Assembly: GCA_034509755.1 (NCBI GenBank)
Contig: CM067550.1
Coordinates: 9,293,001-9,357,000 of the forward strand
Origin: Anisodus tanguticus
Lineage: Eukaryota > Streptophyta > Magnoliopsida > Solanales > Solanaceae
Reading direction: 5' to 3'
Length of the DNA stretch: 64,000 nt
The notes under the pieces are model-generated. The model saw nothing but the letters and a program-made list of their open reading frames with translations, did not search any database and was not told the origin of the DNA. Shown here in pieces: positions 23,367 through 34,752 of this stretch. The first letter of the stretch is position 1. Each line of letters opens with the position of its first letter. The position numbers and the translations under genes were made by a program.

Positions 23367-25675
23367 ATGGCAAAACAATCCAAGTTCTTTTTTGTTCATT
23401 TCACATTTTTTTGCACTACTCTTTTGCTACTTGTCCCAATTTTATTTTCTCAATCTTCTTTTGCTGCTGATGTTCCACCAAACACCCCTGTTCCTCCTTC
23501 TGTTATTTGCAAATCCACTCCTTATCCTTCCTTTTGTAGATCCTCTGTTCTTCCACCTTCAGGCACCCCCAATGAAAATGTCTATGGCTACGGTAGAAAA
23601 TCCGTCCGAAAATCGCTGTCTTCATCTCGTAAATTCCTCTCCCTTATCCAAAATTACCTCCGAAAATCCAAACAATTAACAATTTACGCGGTCCGTGCAC
23701 TAGAGGATTGCCAATTTCTAGCAGGACTTAACATGGATTATTTATCTTCTTCTTTTAAAACCGTTAACGCGACGTCGAAAATTCTCCCTGATTTTCAAGC
23801 TGACGATGTGCAAACTATGCTAAGTGCCATTTTAACAAACACACAAACTTGTTTAGATGGACTTCAAGCAACATCATCTGCTTGGAGTGTTAGAAATGGC
23901 CTAGTTGCACCACTTTCTAATGATACCAAACTTTATAGTGTGTCCTTAGCTTTATTCACAAAAGGATGGGTTCCAAACAAGAAAAACGGTCCGAAAAATC
24001 GTCACAGCCCGAAAAAACATTTGTTCAAAAACGAGCGATTGCCGTTGAAAATGTCTGCATCAAACCGAGTAATTTTCGAGACCGTAAGCCGGAGAAAGCT
24101 GCTACAACAGGAGGAGGATGACCAAGTTCTTGTGAATGACATTGTTATTGTAAGTCAGGATGGAAGTGGGAATTTCACTACGATTAATGATGCTGTTGCT
24201 GCTGCTCCAAATAATACAAAGGTTGAGTCAGGGTATTTCCTTATATATATCACACAAGGTGTGTATGAAGAGTATGTTGCAATTGCTAAGAACAAGAAGT
24301 ATTTGATGATGATTGGTGATGGAATTAATCAGACCATCATTACGGGCAATCATAGCTTTGTTGATGGATGGACAACATTTAACTCTTCCACATTTTGTAA
24401 GTATCTACATTATATTCCTTGCCTTTTCAAATTATATCCCCGCACGCAAAGACGAATCAATAATTTAAATTTTGTGTCGGCTCTTCGAAACTCATAAAGT
24501 ATGAACTTGATCCGCGGCTAATCTAGTTAAGTATGTACCAGTTCAGCTGAATTCAATAATTTTGACACGTAGCTTAGATACATATGTGAAAATTACTAAA
24601 ATTTAAAAACATGTTAAATTCTGAATCCATAATATTTAAAGTGCACTAGATTTAGCGGTAAGAACATAAAGATTGAAACCATCATGATTATATCTTAGAT
24701 CCATCTCGATTTACACGAATGTTCCTTGACTAATGTGGGTCGGGAGAGGGTTAGCTAGCTTATGAAATCCTATGTTGCTCGGTCTCTCCAAAAATCTACT
24801 GCACTGGATCCTCCAAAGCATTCAACAATATTTTTGAATAGTCCGACAGTCCGAACAACATAGATGTTTGCACCATAACGAGACTAACATGTCAAACTCG
24901 TCAACCCAAAAGTCACCAAAGGAGCAGCTCTACCTTTTTCAAAATTAATTTTGTAACATGTAACATTGTGTCTACTTCTGCAGCCGTGGTTGGTCTAGGA
25001 TTTGTCGCGGTTAACATTACGTTTCAAAACACAGCAGGAGCAATCAAGCATCAAGCAGTTGCAGTCCGAAATGGTGCTGATTTATCCACATTCTACAGTT
25101 GCAGCTTCGAAGCATACCAAGACACGTTATACGTACATTCTCTAAGGCAATTTTACAGAGAATGCGACATATATGGCACTGTCGATTTCATATTTGGTAA
25201 CGCTGCTGCAGTTTTCCAGAACTGCAACATGTACCCACGACTCCCTATGCCTAATCAGTTCAATGCAATAACAGCTCAGGGCAGAACGGATATAAACCAA
25301 AACACTGGAATTTCGATCCACAATTGCACAATTAGGCCTGCAGATGATTTGGCATTGAGCAATAGTACCACAAAAACATACCTTGGTAGGCCATGGAAAG
25401 AGTACTCGAGGACAATTTATATGCAATCTTATATGGATGGTTTTATTCATCCAACGGGATGGCACGATTGGTCTGGAGATTTCGCGCTGAACACGTCTTA
25501 TTATGCAGAGTTTAATAACACTGGACCTGGATCAAATACTACTGGCAGAGTTACATGGCCTGCAATTCAAATTTTGAATGCTACTGATGCTGTTAATTTT
25601 ACAGTATCTGGTTTTCTAGTTGGAGATGATTGGTTGCCACAGACTGGTGTGCCATACTTCAACAGTTTAGTGTAA
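23367..25675 (+). CDS. Type-II pectin methylesterase (PMEI + PME), two exons
   Basis: Removes methyl esters from cell-wall homogalacturonan; secreted. Exon 1 is 23367-24396 and exon 2 is 24984-25675, joined in phase to 573 residues, normal for the type-II family. The ATG at 23367 opens MAKQSKFFF and a signal peptide of about 33 residues. The inhibitor-like pro-domain spans about 45-200 with four Cys (48, 57, 115, 162). The processing motif RRKLL is at 242-246. The catalytic domain starts near 255 and has GVYEEYV (298-304), Gln367 in QAVAVR, Gln389 and Asp390 in QDTLY, Asp411 in GTVDFIFGNAA and Arg479 in LGRPW. All expected catalytic residues are present, so it looks functional. It most resembles the Arabidopsis PME7/20/41 group as I remember it; no symbol is assigned. 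Confidence 0.95.
24397..24983 (+). other. Intron of the pectin methylesterase
   Basis: A 587-bp intron with GTAAG donor (24397) and CTGCAG acceptor (24978-24983), splitting the codon for Ser344 after its first base. Its position, before VVGLGFVAVN, is the usual one in this family. It contains a 94-bp foldback MITE (24770-24863). Confidence 0.9.
24770..24863. mobile_element. Foldback MITE in the PME intron
   Basis: The ends are near-perfect inverted repeats: CTATGTTGCTCGGTCTC on the left and, complemented from the right, CTATGTTGTTCGGACTG. The centre carries CTCCAAAAAT and GGATCCTCC. I recall closely similar short foldback elements as common in Solanaceae introns. It is non-coding and the splice signals are intact around it. 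Confidence 0.7.
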
Positions 25676-26079
25676 CCATTTTAATTCTTTTAGTTTTTTT
25701 TTTTTCATTTGATTTCCTAGTTATATGAATCAATGATTGATTAAGTGAATTAATAAGCAGGATTGTAAACAGAGTCCTAGTGAAGAACTGTTTTGGAGTC
25801 AAAAAGTTAAATGTGAATTCATTTATTTGATCTACTTAATTTTTTAAGTATTGTTTGATCATTGAGATGGTACTTAGCTAGAAATTAAATTGTTATCCAG
25901 CTAACAAAGTCAAGTCAAGTACTCAAAATTGATGTAATCCTCAGGAATCTGCATTAGATTAAGCATTAGTACAACTCTCTCTTGGAGAATGCATCTTAAG
26001 TCTCAACCTCAAGATTTAGATTTTTAAATTCTCAAGTAACCAATATGACTGCCGTTAAATGTCAAATATGGTAAGCATT
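25676..26079 (+). other. PME 3' UTR and downstream spacer
   Basis: Begins with a T-rich 3' UTR. AATAA-type signals occur at about 25749 (GAATTAATAAGC). Beyond about 25900 nothing is recognised until the LINE tail. Confidence 0.45.
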
Positions 26080-27133
26080 TTTTTTGGTAAATAAATATTT
26101 TATTTACCAAATGAGCATTACAAACTATGAACCAGAACTGATAACACAACTTAGTATCCTCAGACGAACAGAAACTCACCCTGCCTATACATGGAACTTA
26201 TGCAGGATAATAGTTCAACTCCCTCAACTTAACACATAGCCTAGGTTTACTACTTGCTATAGATACTACCTCTTGCATTATATTTCTAACTATTACATCC
26301 ACTGAACTAGATACTTGCTGGAATAGCCTCCTGTTTCTCTCCTGCCAGATCTGATAAATGCAACCTGCCAATGTCATTCTGAATATATAAGATCCAGTTG
26401 CTTTGCCTGTGAAGTTAGCCAGTATCCACTGCATGTCCTCCTCCCAATCACTAGATGGTCTGGTAATACTCTGCCAAGCTAGAAGTTTCCTCCAAATACA
26501 ACCTGAAAATTGCATTGAAAGAATAAGTGATCCCTTGTTTCTGGTGAAGTTTGACATAGTATACAAGTCGGATCAACTGACATACCCCACTTCAACGGCC
26601 TGTCTTTAGTGTATAATCTCTTCATTGTAGCCAGTCTAAGCACAAATATCCATTTAGCTGCTCCATAGTTATTGCATAATAATCTTCTCCAAGGAACTTT
26701 CTGAAATACTCCTTGTAGCTTCTGATTCATGGTTTTAAGTTTAACTGAGAAATGATCAATGCTTGAGATATCAGTCACTTCATAACCTGCTTTCAAGAGA
26801 TATTTATGAGCCTTGAACACCTTTTGCAACATCCAGGATGTTTTTTTAGGACGAAACTCCCAAACATTCCTACACTTACCATAATAACCATGCACCCATA
26901 GCTTATCCTTCTTCTTACAAAATTCCACAATAGTTTTGCAATAGCAGCTTTGTTTCAAAGCACCATATCAGTGAAATTGATCCTCCTGCTGTCTTAGGTT
27001 TACAAAGTTGTTCCCAACCTATGAGAGCCTTTTTTGAGACTTCACCAGCTCCTGTCCACAGGTACCTCCTACTTATTGCTTCCATGAGTTCTATAACCTT
27101 TGGTAAGACAAAAACTTGTGCCCATAATGTTTG
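26080..27133 (-). mobile_element. L1-type LINE, 3' part (zf-RVT)
   Basis: Minus-strand non-LTR retrotransposon, 3' portion. Frames at 26915-27337, 26479-26958 and 26198-26566 encode the region after the RT domain, including a zf-RVT zinc-binding motif (CILCQTSPETRDHLFFQC, at about 26510-26565). The 3' end lies near 26080, with a run of T (A on the coding strand) and a perfect 12-bp stem TTGGTAAATAAA with a 3-nt loop at 26087-26113. The element is cut at 27133/30422 by two LTR insertions. Several frameshifts make it a pseudogene. Confidence 0.85.
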
Positions 27134-29178
27134 TATAACACCTCGTACCTTCGGTCTAAGGTTTGACCCGTACGATGGGAACACAATGGAATCAAGATGA
27201 GGAGTATAAGAAGTGTTTTGAAAACTAATCAAGGTATAAGAAGAGTCTTTGGGTAAAGTATAGTCGGAAGCTACCCTATGGAACATGTTTTCAAGTGAGT
27301 TTTCACGAGGCCTCACTTCAAGCGAGCATAAAACCATTATTAGTTGTGAATTTGGAAAAACTCAAAACAATGAAAGTTGTAGCCCTTTGCAATACTTTTC
27401 CATCCATATATAGTGAAGGTCAAACATACATCGGTACAAAACGTTATGATCATTTTACTAAAAGGTCGCAGCGCTGGGAAAAAGTGCAGCCAGAGCAGCC
27501 CATTCTACGGTCCGCAGAACCGATCTACCCTCCGCAGAATGGCCCAAATCTGGGCGAGTTACTGTTCATTTCTACAACCAAAAGTGCATCCAGCATCCCC
27601 GTTCTGCTGCCCGTAAAATTGTCCGCAAAATGGACCCATTTTCTCTTTAAAGTCATATTTTCAGTATTTCTAAGTCATTCTTTATTATCCAAAGCCCTAC
27701 CATGAAGTTCTTCTCCTACCTCATCCTCATAGCTCAATGTAAGTCATTCCATGTATTCCAATACGTTCATTAACGATTATACACGGATTCTAAGTGAAAT
27801 CCTTTATCTCTAATCGAGAGTTTTCAAGAAAATCCACCTCAAGGTTTAAGGTTCAAGATTTTGGATTTCTTCAAGATTCAGACTTTACTACAAGTTTAGG
27901 AGCGCTAAAGGTATGTAGGGCTTATATCCTCGTGGGGGAACATCATTGTTCTTTCTCACGCCACGTTTATCCATAAAACACGAAATTCCACAAGCTTAGG
28001 ATTTTTATTCTAAGTTTATGATAACCCTAACTGCATGAATTATTGTATGTCATTTCTATATTACCAATTCGTTAATTGTATTCATGCATATCATTACGAT
28101 TGTCATGAACCTGTCTGTAATCCGTGTATGCTCGTGTTATCTTTTTCAGGAGCTCTCAGATATCAACTATGAACTCAGATTGTTCCACTTCATGGATTTT
28201 TATATATTTTCATGTCTCAAGAATTATATACATATACTTATATAGATTTTCATGAAAAGCTATGTTATGTATACATGTTATAAACTATATTATGAATCAT
28301 GTTTTGAAAACCATGGGCGCAGATGCCAATAATATTCATGTCCATATTTTTTAGAGTAAACCGAGAAGGTTTAATCACCTGAAACTACATATGCCAACAT
28401 AGGATAAAGATCTCTTTGTCCAGTTAAGACGATTCCTTCATGTTTATTGATTGGATACATTCATGTCATGTTCATGTCTTATATCATGGCAAGGTATGAG
28501 ATTGCTCTACTGGTTGGGCCAGGTACCAGACTCCACGTACTCACGTGGTGATTTCATGTTGTCGGCTATACTAAGGCTCTCCCACTTAAATAATTTACCA
28601 TATTTTATTATATATTTATGTCAGATATTATACATGTTCATGCTCAGGTTACAAATTCAGTTTCAGTTCATATTATTTCACGTGCCTTGTTATTTATTCA
28701 GTTGCTTTACATACGAGTACAATTCAAATGTACTTACGTCCCTTTTGCCCGGGGACTGCATCTCACGATGCAGGTACGAAGTTTTAGGACGACGGATCAG
28801 TTCGCTAGGATTCCTACAGTATCAGTTACTGGTGAGCCCCATTTCATTCGGGTGTTAGTTTATTTACTTTACATGTCATGCTTTACAGTAAATATATGTC
28901 GGGGGGTCTTGTCCCGATAAAATAGTTTTAGCAGTTAGACTCGTGTTTAGAGGTTTCATAGACTAGTTTAGCATGTCATGTCAGATATTTAGATCTATTA
29001 CATTTTCATATTATTTCCGTAAATCATATTTTCAGTATTCAGATTTTCTATATTTTAAATTACTATTTCATGATATTTGATGCCTAAGTTGATCCACTAA
29101 GCCATGTGGTTCACTCGGTCACATGTAGTCAGGCACCGAGTGTCGTGTTACGCCCAGACCATGGTTCGGGGCGTGATA
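27134..29178 (+). mobile_element. Gypsy-type solo LTR (LTR1), inserted in the LINE
   Basis: A 2045-bp LTR with termini TATAACACC and GGGGCGTGATA. Canonical TGTAACACC...GTGACA ends would each need a single G-to-A or C-to-T change. The flanking 5-bp duplication GTTTG is at 27129-27133 and 30417-30421; the right copy is displaced by the second insertion. It shares GAAAGTTGTAGCCCTTTG with the LTR at 32113-34736, and TGTCGGGG...TCTTGTCCCG with the LTR at 59412-61773. There is no internal domain. Frames such as 27295-27705 and 28451-28920 are not genes. Confidence 0.88.
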
Positions 29179-29180
29179 GT

Positions 29181-30413
29181 TGTTGGAAATTTTCCTTTGG
29201 TGGGGAGGTGCGTCCACCCATATTTAATGACTTAAACACTAGGATTCCGCATGTTGGAGGTTTTGTCTCTTCACACGTGCATAATATACTAAGTGAGTAG
29301 ATGACCGTAGGGCCAAAGATCGTCAAATTTCGTTGAGAAATGAAAGAGATATTGGTCCACGAAGTAAGGTGTTTGAGACATGGAAATATGTTGTGGGACA
29401 AATCTACCACATCGGTGGGAAAAGGAAGAATTGTTCTCTTTATAAGTCTCAAAATTGGCTAAGGATTTGGGACCCCAAGGGGTAACCCATGTGTTTGAAG
29501 GGAGGACCTAGATGTGCTTGGGTTCAAGGCGAAGTCCACACGCGCGCTGCCGCCGCCCGCCCGTCCCGTTCGGTCCGGGTCTCGGGTCGTGGGCCTTGAG
29601 CCTTGGGCTTCTTCTGATGGACCCCCAAATTGTTTAATATTTACAGTTTGATCCCTGGAGTTTCTGGAAATATGAAATTGGGAACGACGGAAGGCAGAAA
29701 GTTTCTGCCTACCGTTTGGTTTGAGTTGGTTTTTGGAACGTTAAAAACTCCATTAATCTGCACATAACTCCTCCCTAAAAGCTCATTTATGTTGCACATT
29801 AAAGGAGTCCATTAATCTCCCCCCTCTCCTTTATGTTGCACATTAAAACAACCATTACTTGGCTGGTTAATTCCCTCACTAATGGCCATTACTTGGCCAT
29901 AAACAACCATTACTTGGCAGTTGAGAAGTCCCTCCCCTTATGCTATATATTGAAGCCTTTTGGCTCAATTGTTGAGACTACACAATTTACCACACAGAGA
30001 CAAACAAAAGAGAGAACAACACAAATTCTGTCCAAAACGTGAGCAGAAACAGTGGACGAAAACAGAAAACTCTTCCTTCCTTTTCCATTCTTCAGCAAGT
30101 CGTTTCGTGTTTGTTTTCTTCATCAGAATCAACCTATTTGCTCTGTAGTGTTGATTAATTGTTGTTTTATCTTGGGAGACTATTGCCCGTTAACGTAAAA
30201 GCATATATACGGGGCAATCTTGTCTTAAAGACAGAGAGTCATCTCTCGACTCAGAGACAGTTTGTAACAATCCGATTTAGTGTTTTTTGATTTCGGGTTA
30301 TCAAGATTCAAGACTCAACAAGCTTGCGGCAGTTCTGAATATTGGCTATTTGTTTATCCTTTCAAACACTTGTAATATTTATTTACTTTCCGTACTGTTT
30401 TACATATCCAACA
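29181..30413 (+). mobile_element. Family A solo LTR, copy 2
   Basis: A 1233-bp LTR with perfect ends TGTTGGAAAT and TATCCAACA and a perfect 5-bp duplication ATAGT (29176-29180 and 30414-30418). The duplicated bases are the last three of the Gypsy solo LTR (ATA) plus the first two of that LTR's own target duplication (GT), so it inserted exactly at the LTR/flank junction. It has a TATA-like CTATATATT near 29942 and the stem ATTGCCCG/CGGGGCAAT near 30183-30220. Confidence 0.93.
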
Positions 30414-30421
30414 ATAGTTTG

Positions 30422-32112
30422 TATAACAAATAACACACTCTCAATGAGTTGGACTCTCCCTGCATATGAGAGGAACCTAAGGAACCTAACAGACTAAGTA
30501 GTAATCCTTTATAGAATTTTCTCCACCAATGGCTGGCACTGCACAGCTGAAACTCTTTTAGTGCTTAGAGGTACTCCTAGGTACCTAAAAGGAATCCCAC
30601 CCTTAACAAATCCCAAAGCTTGCAGAATCTGTAGTTTTACCACCTGGCTAACTCCACCAAAATATATAGAACTTTTTCTTGTGTTAGATTTCAAACCAGA
30701 GACACTAGAAAACTTGGAGAAACACGGAAATAGAAGTGTAGCAGGCTTGAGATCCCCTCTACAACATAGTAGCAAGTCATCAGCAAACCCAAGCTGTATG
30801 ATATTCAATTTAGCACACTTTGGATGGTACGTGAATAGCTTATCTACCTGCAACTTTTTCAACAGTCTTGTGAGGTATTCCATAGCAAGCACAAATAAGT
30901 AAGGTGACATAGGGTTACCTTGTCAAAGTCCTTTATAGCATCAAATGGGGTGGATGGGCTACGATTAATGACTATAGAATATGAGACTGTTTGGATATAA
31001 TTCATTATCCAATTGACAAATATATCTGGAAAGTTTAGACCTCTCAGCACCTACTCAGTATAAGGCCATTCAACCAAATCATAAGTCTTTTGAATGTCTA
31101 TCTTCATCATGCATCTGGGAGATATTTGTTTCCTACCATAGCCTTTCACCATCTCATGACTTAGTAGTATGTTACCAGTGATAAGTCTTCCAGGAACAAT
31201 GTTGCTTGACTAGTATCAACAAGTTTGTCCATCATATTTTGCATTCTTCAAGTGTTAACTTTGGATATAATCTTATAAAGTGTAGTGCAGCAAGATATGG
31301 GTATGTACTCTTTGACTGTTGATGGATTCTTTACTTTAGGGATAAGAGTATGAGATATGCAAGTCACTGGCTTATACAACTTTCTTGAGGTGAAGAAATC
31401 AAGGACAACTTCCACCATTTGATCACCTATAATAGCCCAAGAGTTTTTGAAGAAATGGGCATTCACCCCATCACAACCCGGAGATTTATTATCATCTATA
31501 CTCATCATTGCATTCACCACCTCCTCCCTAGACATAGCTTGGATTAATTCTAGTTGTTGACATCTGTTAAGAATAGTGCAATTAGTCATAACAGCAGGGT
31601 CAATTGCAGGCAAGGACGCTTCAGCAGTACCTAATAACCCCTGGTAGAAGCCCAGAAACTCCCTTTGAACAGCCTCCGCAGTAGTCAATAGTGCTCCATC
31701 AAGACCAATCTAGTTCTTAATGTGGTTCTGTGCTCGTCTCCTTTTCATACTAGCAAAAACATATTTAGTGTTAGCATCACCTAGCTTCAACCAATGCATT
31801 CTAGCTTCTGTCTCATGATGCTTTCTTCAATCAGTATCCACTTCTCCAGGTTAAGTTAGCAGTTTTCTCTTCATCAAACAAACTTGGTAAGTGAGATGGA
31901 GACCTAATCTGACCTTGGATATTATACAGTTTCTCCCTTGCATTCCTTACTCTACATTTCACACTAGAGAATTCCTTCTTATTCAGTTGCTTCAGCCCTT
32001 GCTTCACATTCTTGAATTCGGACCATATACTTTTCATAGGCCTAGCCTGGACATGTTGATTTCAGGTTGTTTGAACAACAATTTAAAATTGCTCATGTTC
32101 AGCTAAAACATT
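30422..32112 (-). mobile_element. L1-type LINE, RT part
   Basis: Minus-strand continuation of the LINE at 26080-27133. The frame at 31248-31688 has the N-terminal RT region (MSREEVVNAMMSIDDNKSPG, then LIPKVKNPSTVKEYIPISC). The frame at 30509-30910 has RT motifs SPYLFVLAMEYLTRLL, FADDLLLCCRGD and PFRYLGVPLS. A piece at 31831-32037 lies just upstream of RT. The frame is broken near 30905-31250. The 5' half (ORF1 and endonuclease) is missing: the sequence stops at 32112, where a Gypsy LTR starts. Confidence 0.88.
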
Positions 32113-34736
32113 TGTAACACTCCATAAATTCGGATTAGGTGTGAATGGGTTAAATGAGTGTTAATATGATATTTCATACATATAAAGTCCTATCGAGTGA
32201 GTTTGGGTGAAAATAGTTGTTTTAAGATCAACGCGAATAGTGGGATGCGTAAGATTCGATAGAATCAACTAAATTTTTGGTTGTCCTAACTGGAAATCTA
32301 TTTACATGAAGATCCGTTAGGAATTTGAGAAAACGTAAAACATGAAAGTTGTAGCCCTTTGAAATACCTTTCCAACGATATAAGGTAGATCTCAATCGGA
32401 GTTGTGAGAAAATCGTTATTCCCGTTTTACCAAAGCATGTCTGAGACGCCGACTGGAATGCCACCAGAATGCGGCCGCAAACTCAGAATGCAACCACATA
32501 CTTAGAATGTGGTGCAGCATACTCACTCCGCATTTCAAGCCAATTTTCCAATGTTTCTAGTCTGCGTATGCGATTAGAATGCGGCCGCAAACTCAGAATG
32601 CGACTTCATATGTTGCGTAGTATTCCCAATTTCACTGAGATTGTATAAAAATGAGTTTTTGTTGAAATTTTCAATCCCACTTCATTCTTGGCCGACTTTT
32701 GGAGGAGAAAAGACCCTATAACTTCTTCAAACCTTACAAGGTGAGTTCCTAACTATCCTATGATCAAACCACATCAAAATAACAAGGATTAACACTAGAT
32801 TATCATTCTAATCCATAGAATCTTGAGAATCAAAGGAAGAGCAATTGAAGAGGGATTTTGGGGGAATCTCAATAAATGTAAGATATTTGACCTCTATTAG
32901 TGTTTATTGAATATATTGAGACTAGTGTAGGCTATTACAAGTTATTAGAATTCATGGGTGAATCATATGAAAGAAAAAACATGAATGTTAGCTTAAAACC
33001 CCTAGTTTTCAAGAAGGGTGAGGATTCTAGGAAAAAGGTTTAAGGTTCTAATCTTTCTCATCTGAATCCATTGTAGAGCGATTGTTGAACGTTAAAAAAA
33101 TTGTTTGGTGGTGTTTTATCAAGAGTTGAGGTATGTCTCTTTTTCAAACATACTTTTCGACCTTTAAAAATGGTTTCTTTGAGAAGGTTTCATATGCGTG
33201 AGGGACATGCCCTCATGGTACCTTTGGTGTATCATTTTATATATATGTATTCGAGATTCTTCCTATTAAAGGATTATTACAATTGAATTATAAAGCTTTT
33301 AACTTTGAACATGATGTTCCATCTAATGGATGATTTAACTTGATTTTGAAAGAGATGATATTTGAACCGTTTTCCCCCTATTATGTGATGATTGAACTTG
33401 TTTTCTAAAACATGGGCCTTCTAATGTATTTTTCCCTACGAACGGGTTTTGGTGAGTCGAAAGTTGATTAATGATGGAATATAGTTTCTAAACCGCTTAA
33501 GGATTCGATATACCATATTAACGGGATGATGAACATAATCCATAATGAATAATTTGGCTATCATGATATGACTTGTGATTCGGCTTCCTGCCATGATTTG
33601 GAATTCAGATTATGTGCCGTGATTTATGATTTGGCTAATATACCATAACTTATATTTATTTATGTTTGGGCCTGTATGGGCAAGTTCTGATAGTTCAGAG
33701 GACGATTAGCCGTTATGGATCCTAACGTATCGCTTTTGAGCATTATTGTGTCAGTCTAGAGGACGATTAACTTTCGAGGCATGTAGCTCGGTGCATCTAT
33801 TGTTGTGCTAGTCCATATGATGATTAACCTCTATGAGAAAATAACCGGTGTATCTATTGTTGTGCTAGTCCATAGGACAATTAACTTCCGTAAGTTAATA
33901 GCCTCAGTTTATTGAATAATTGTTCGCCCGTAAGTTGGCATGTATTGGTGTGTTGGCTACCTTTGAATGACTTGTTGATGATATTGAGTTCATGATTGAA
34001 AGGACTTAACGTGATGAACAGTATAATAAGTTGAAAACTGACATATTCATGTTTATTGGCTTTTAGTGGTGATTTTACTATGTTGACTGGCTTACTCTAT
34101 CTTTGGAATTTCGAAATGTTTTTGAAAGAATCTAAGGTAACGAGAACGACTTAAGGATTCAAATTGATTATTTATTCATCATTGACTTATACGGGATATA
34201 TATGAGATGTTATCATTTGTTTTGAACTGTTTCTTAATATTGTTTTCAATTACACTTATTACTTATATATTTTGCTATTAACTATTATCCCGGAGACACT
34301 CACTAAGTACCCAGTGTTCGTGATACACGTACAAAGTAGGAGAACTTGCCTCTTTTCAGACTTATTGGTGAGCCCAAATGGAGACCCCTCTGTCTTCATT
34401 TATTTATTTTAGTTTTAAGGCTGCATCCTGAAGTTAGTCAATTCATTTATTTATCTTAGAAGCTCTCTAGATAGTTGTCAGATTGTGGGTAGGTGTTAAA
34501 GTAATTCTTTGACTTATTGGGTGTTTCTACGGTTATGACAACTTATTTATAATAGACTTCCACTGATTTTATTTCATAATTGTGATCATGATTTCATCTA
34601 GCTATTTATACATTGTTTGATTAAATAAGGAAATATTATTAAAAGAGGTAAACGTTTAGTGGTTTGTAAGGTGCATCCGGTGTTGTTCATAGCATCGGAT
34701 GCATGTTACGTCCAGGGTCGGGTTTGAGGTGTGACA
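32113..34736 (+). repeat. Gypsy-type 5' LTR (LTR2)
   Basis: A 2624-bp LTR from TGTAACACTCC to GGTGTGACA, followed after four bases by a primer-binding site. It shares a GAAAGTTGTAGCCCTTTG block and the overall order with LTR1. It contains two copies of GAATGCGGCCGCAAACTCAG (about 32470 and 32577). It lacks a matching 3' LTR in the window, so the element is truncated or deleted downstream. Frames inside it are not genes. Confidence 0.8.
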
Positions 34737-34740
34737 AACT

Positions 34741-34752
34741 TGGTATCAGAGC
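34741..34752 (+). promoter_or_regulatory. Primer-binding site after LTR2
   Basis: TGGTATCAGAGC is a perfect match to the plant initiator-Met tRNA 3' end complement. It marks 32113-34736 as a 5' LTR in plus orientation. Confidence 0.9.

Noticed and set aside
25142..25465. 107-residue minus frame across PME exon 2
   Set aside because: Antisense shadow of a strongly coding exon.
27295..28920. Open frames of 95-136 residues between the LINE halves
   Set aside because: They lie entirely within the Gypsy solo LTR and have no domain or codon structure.
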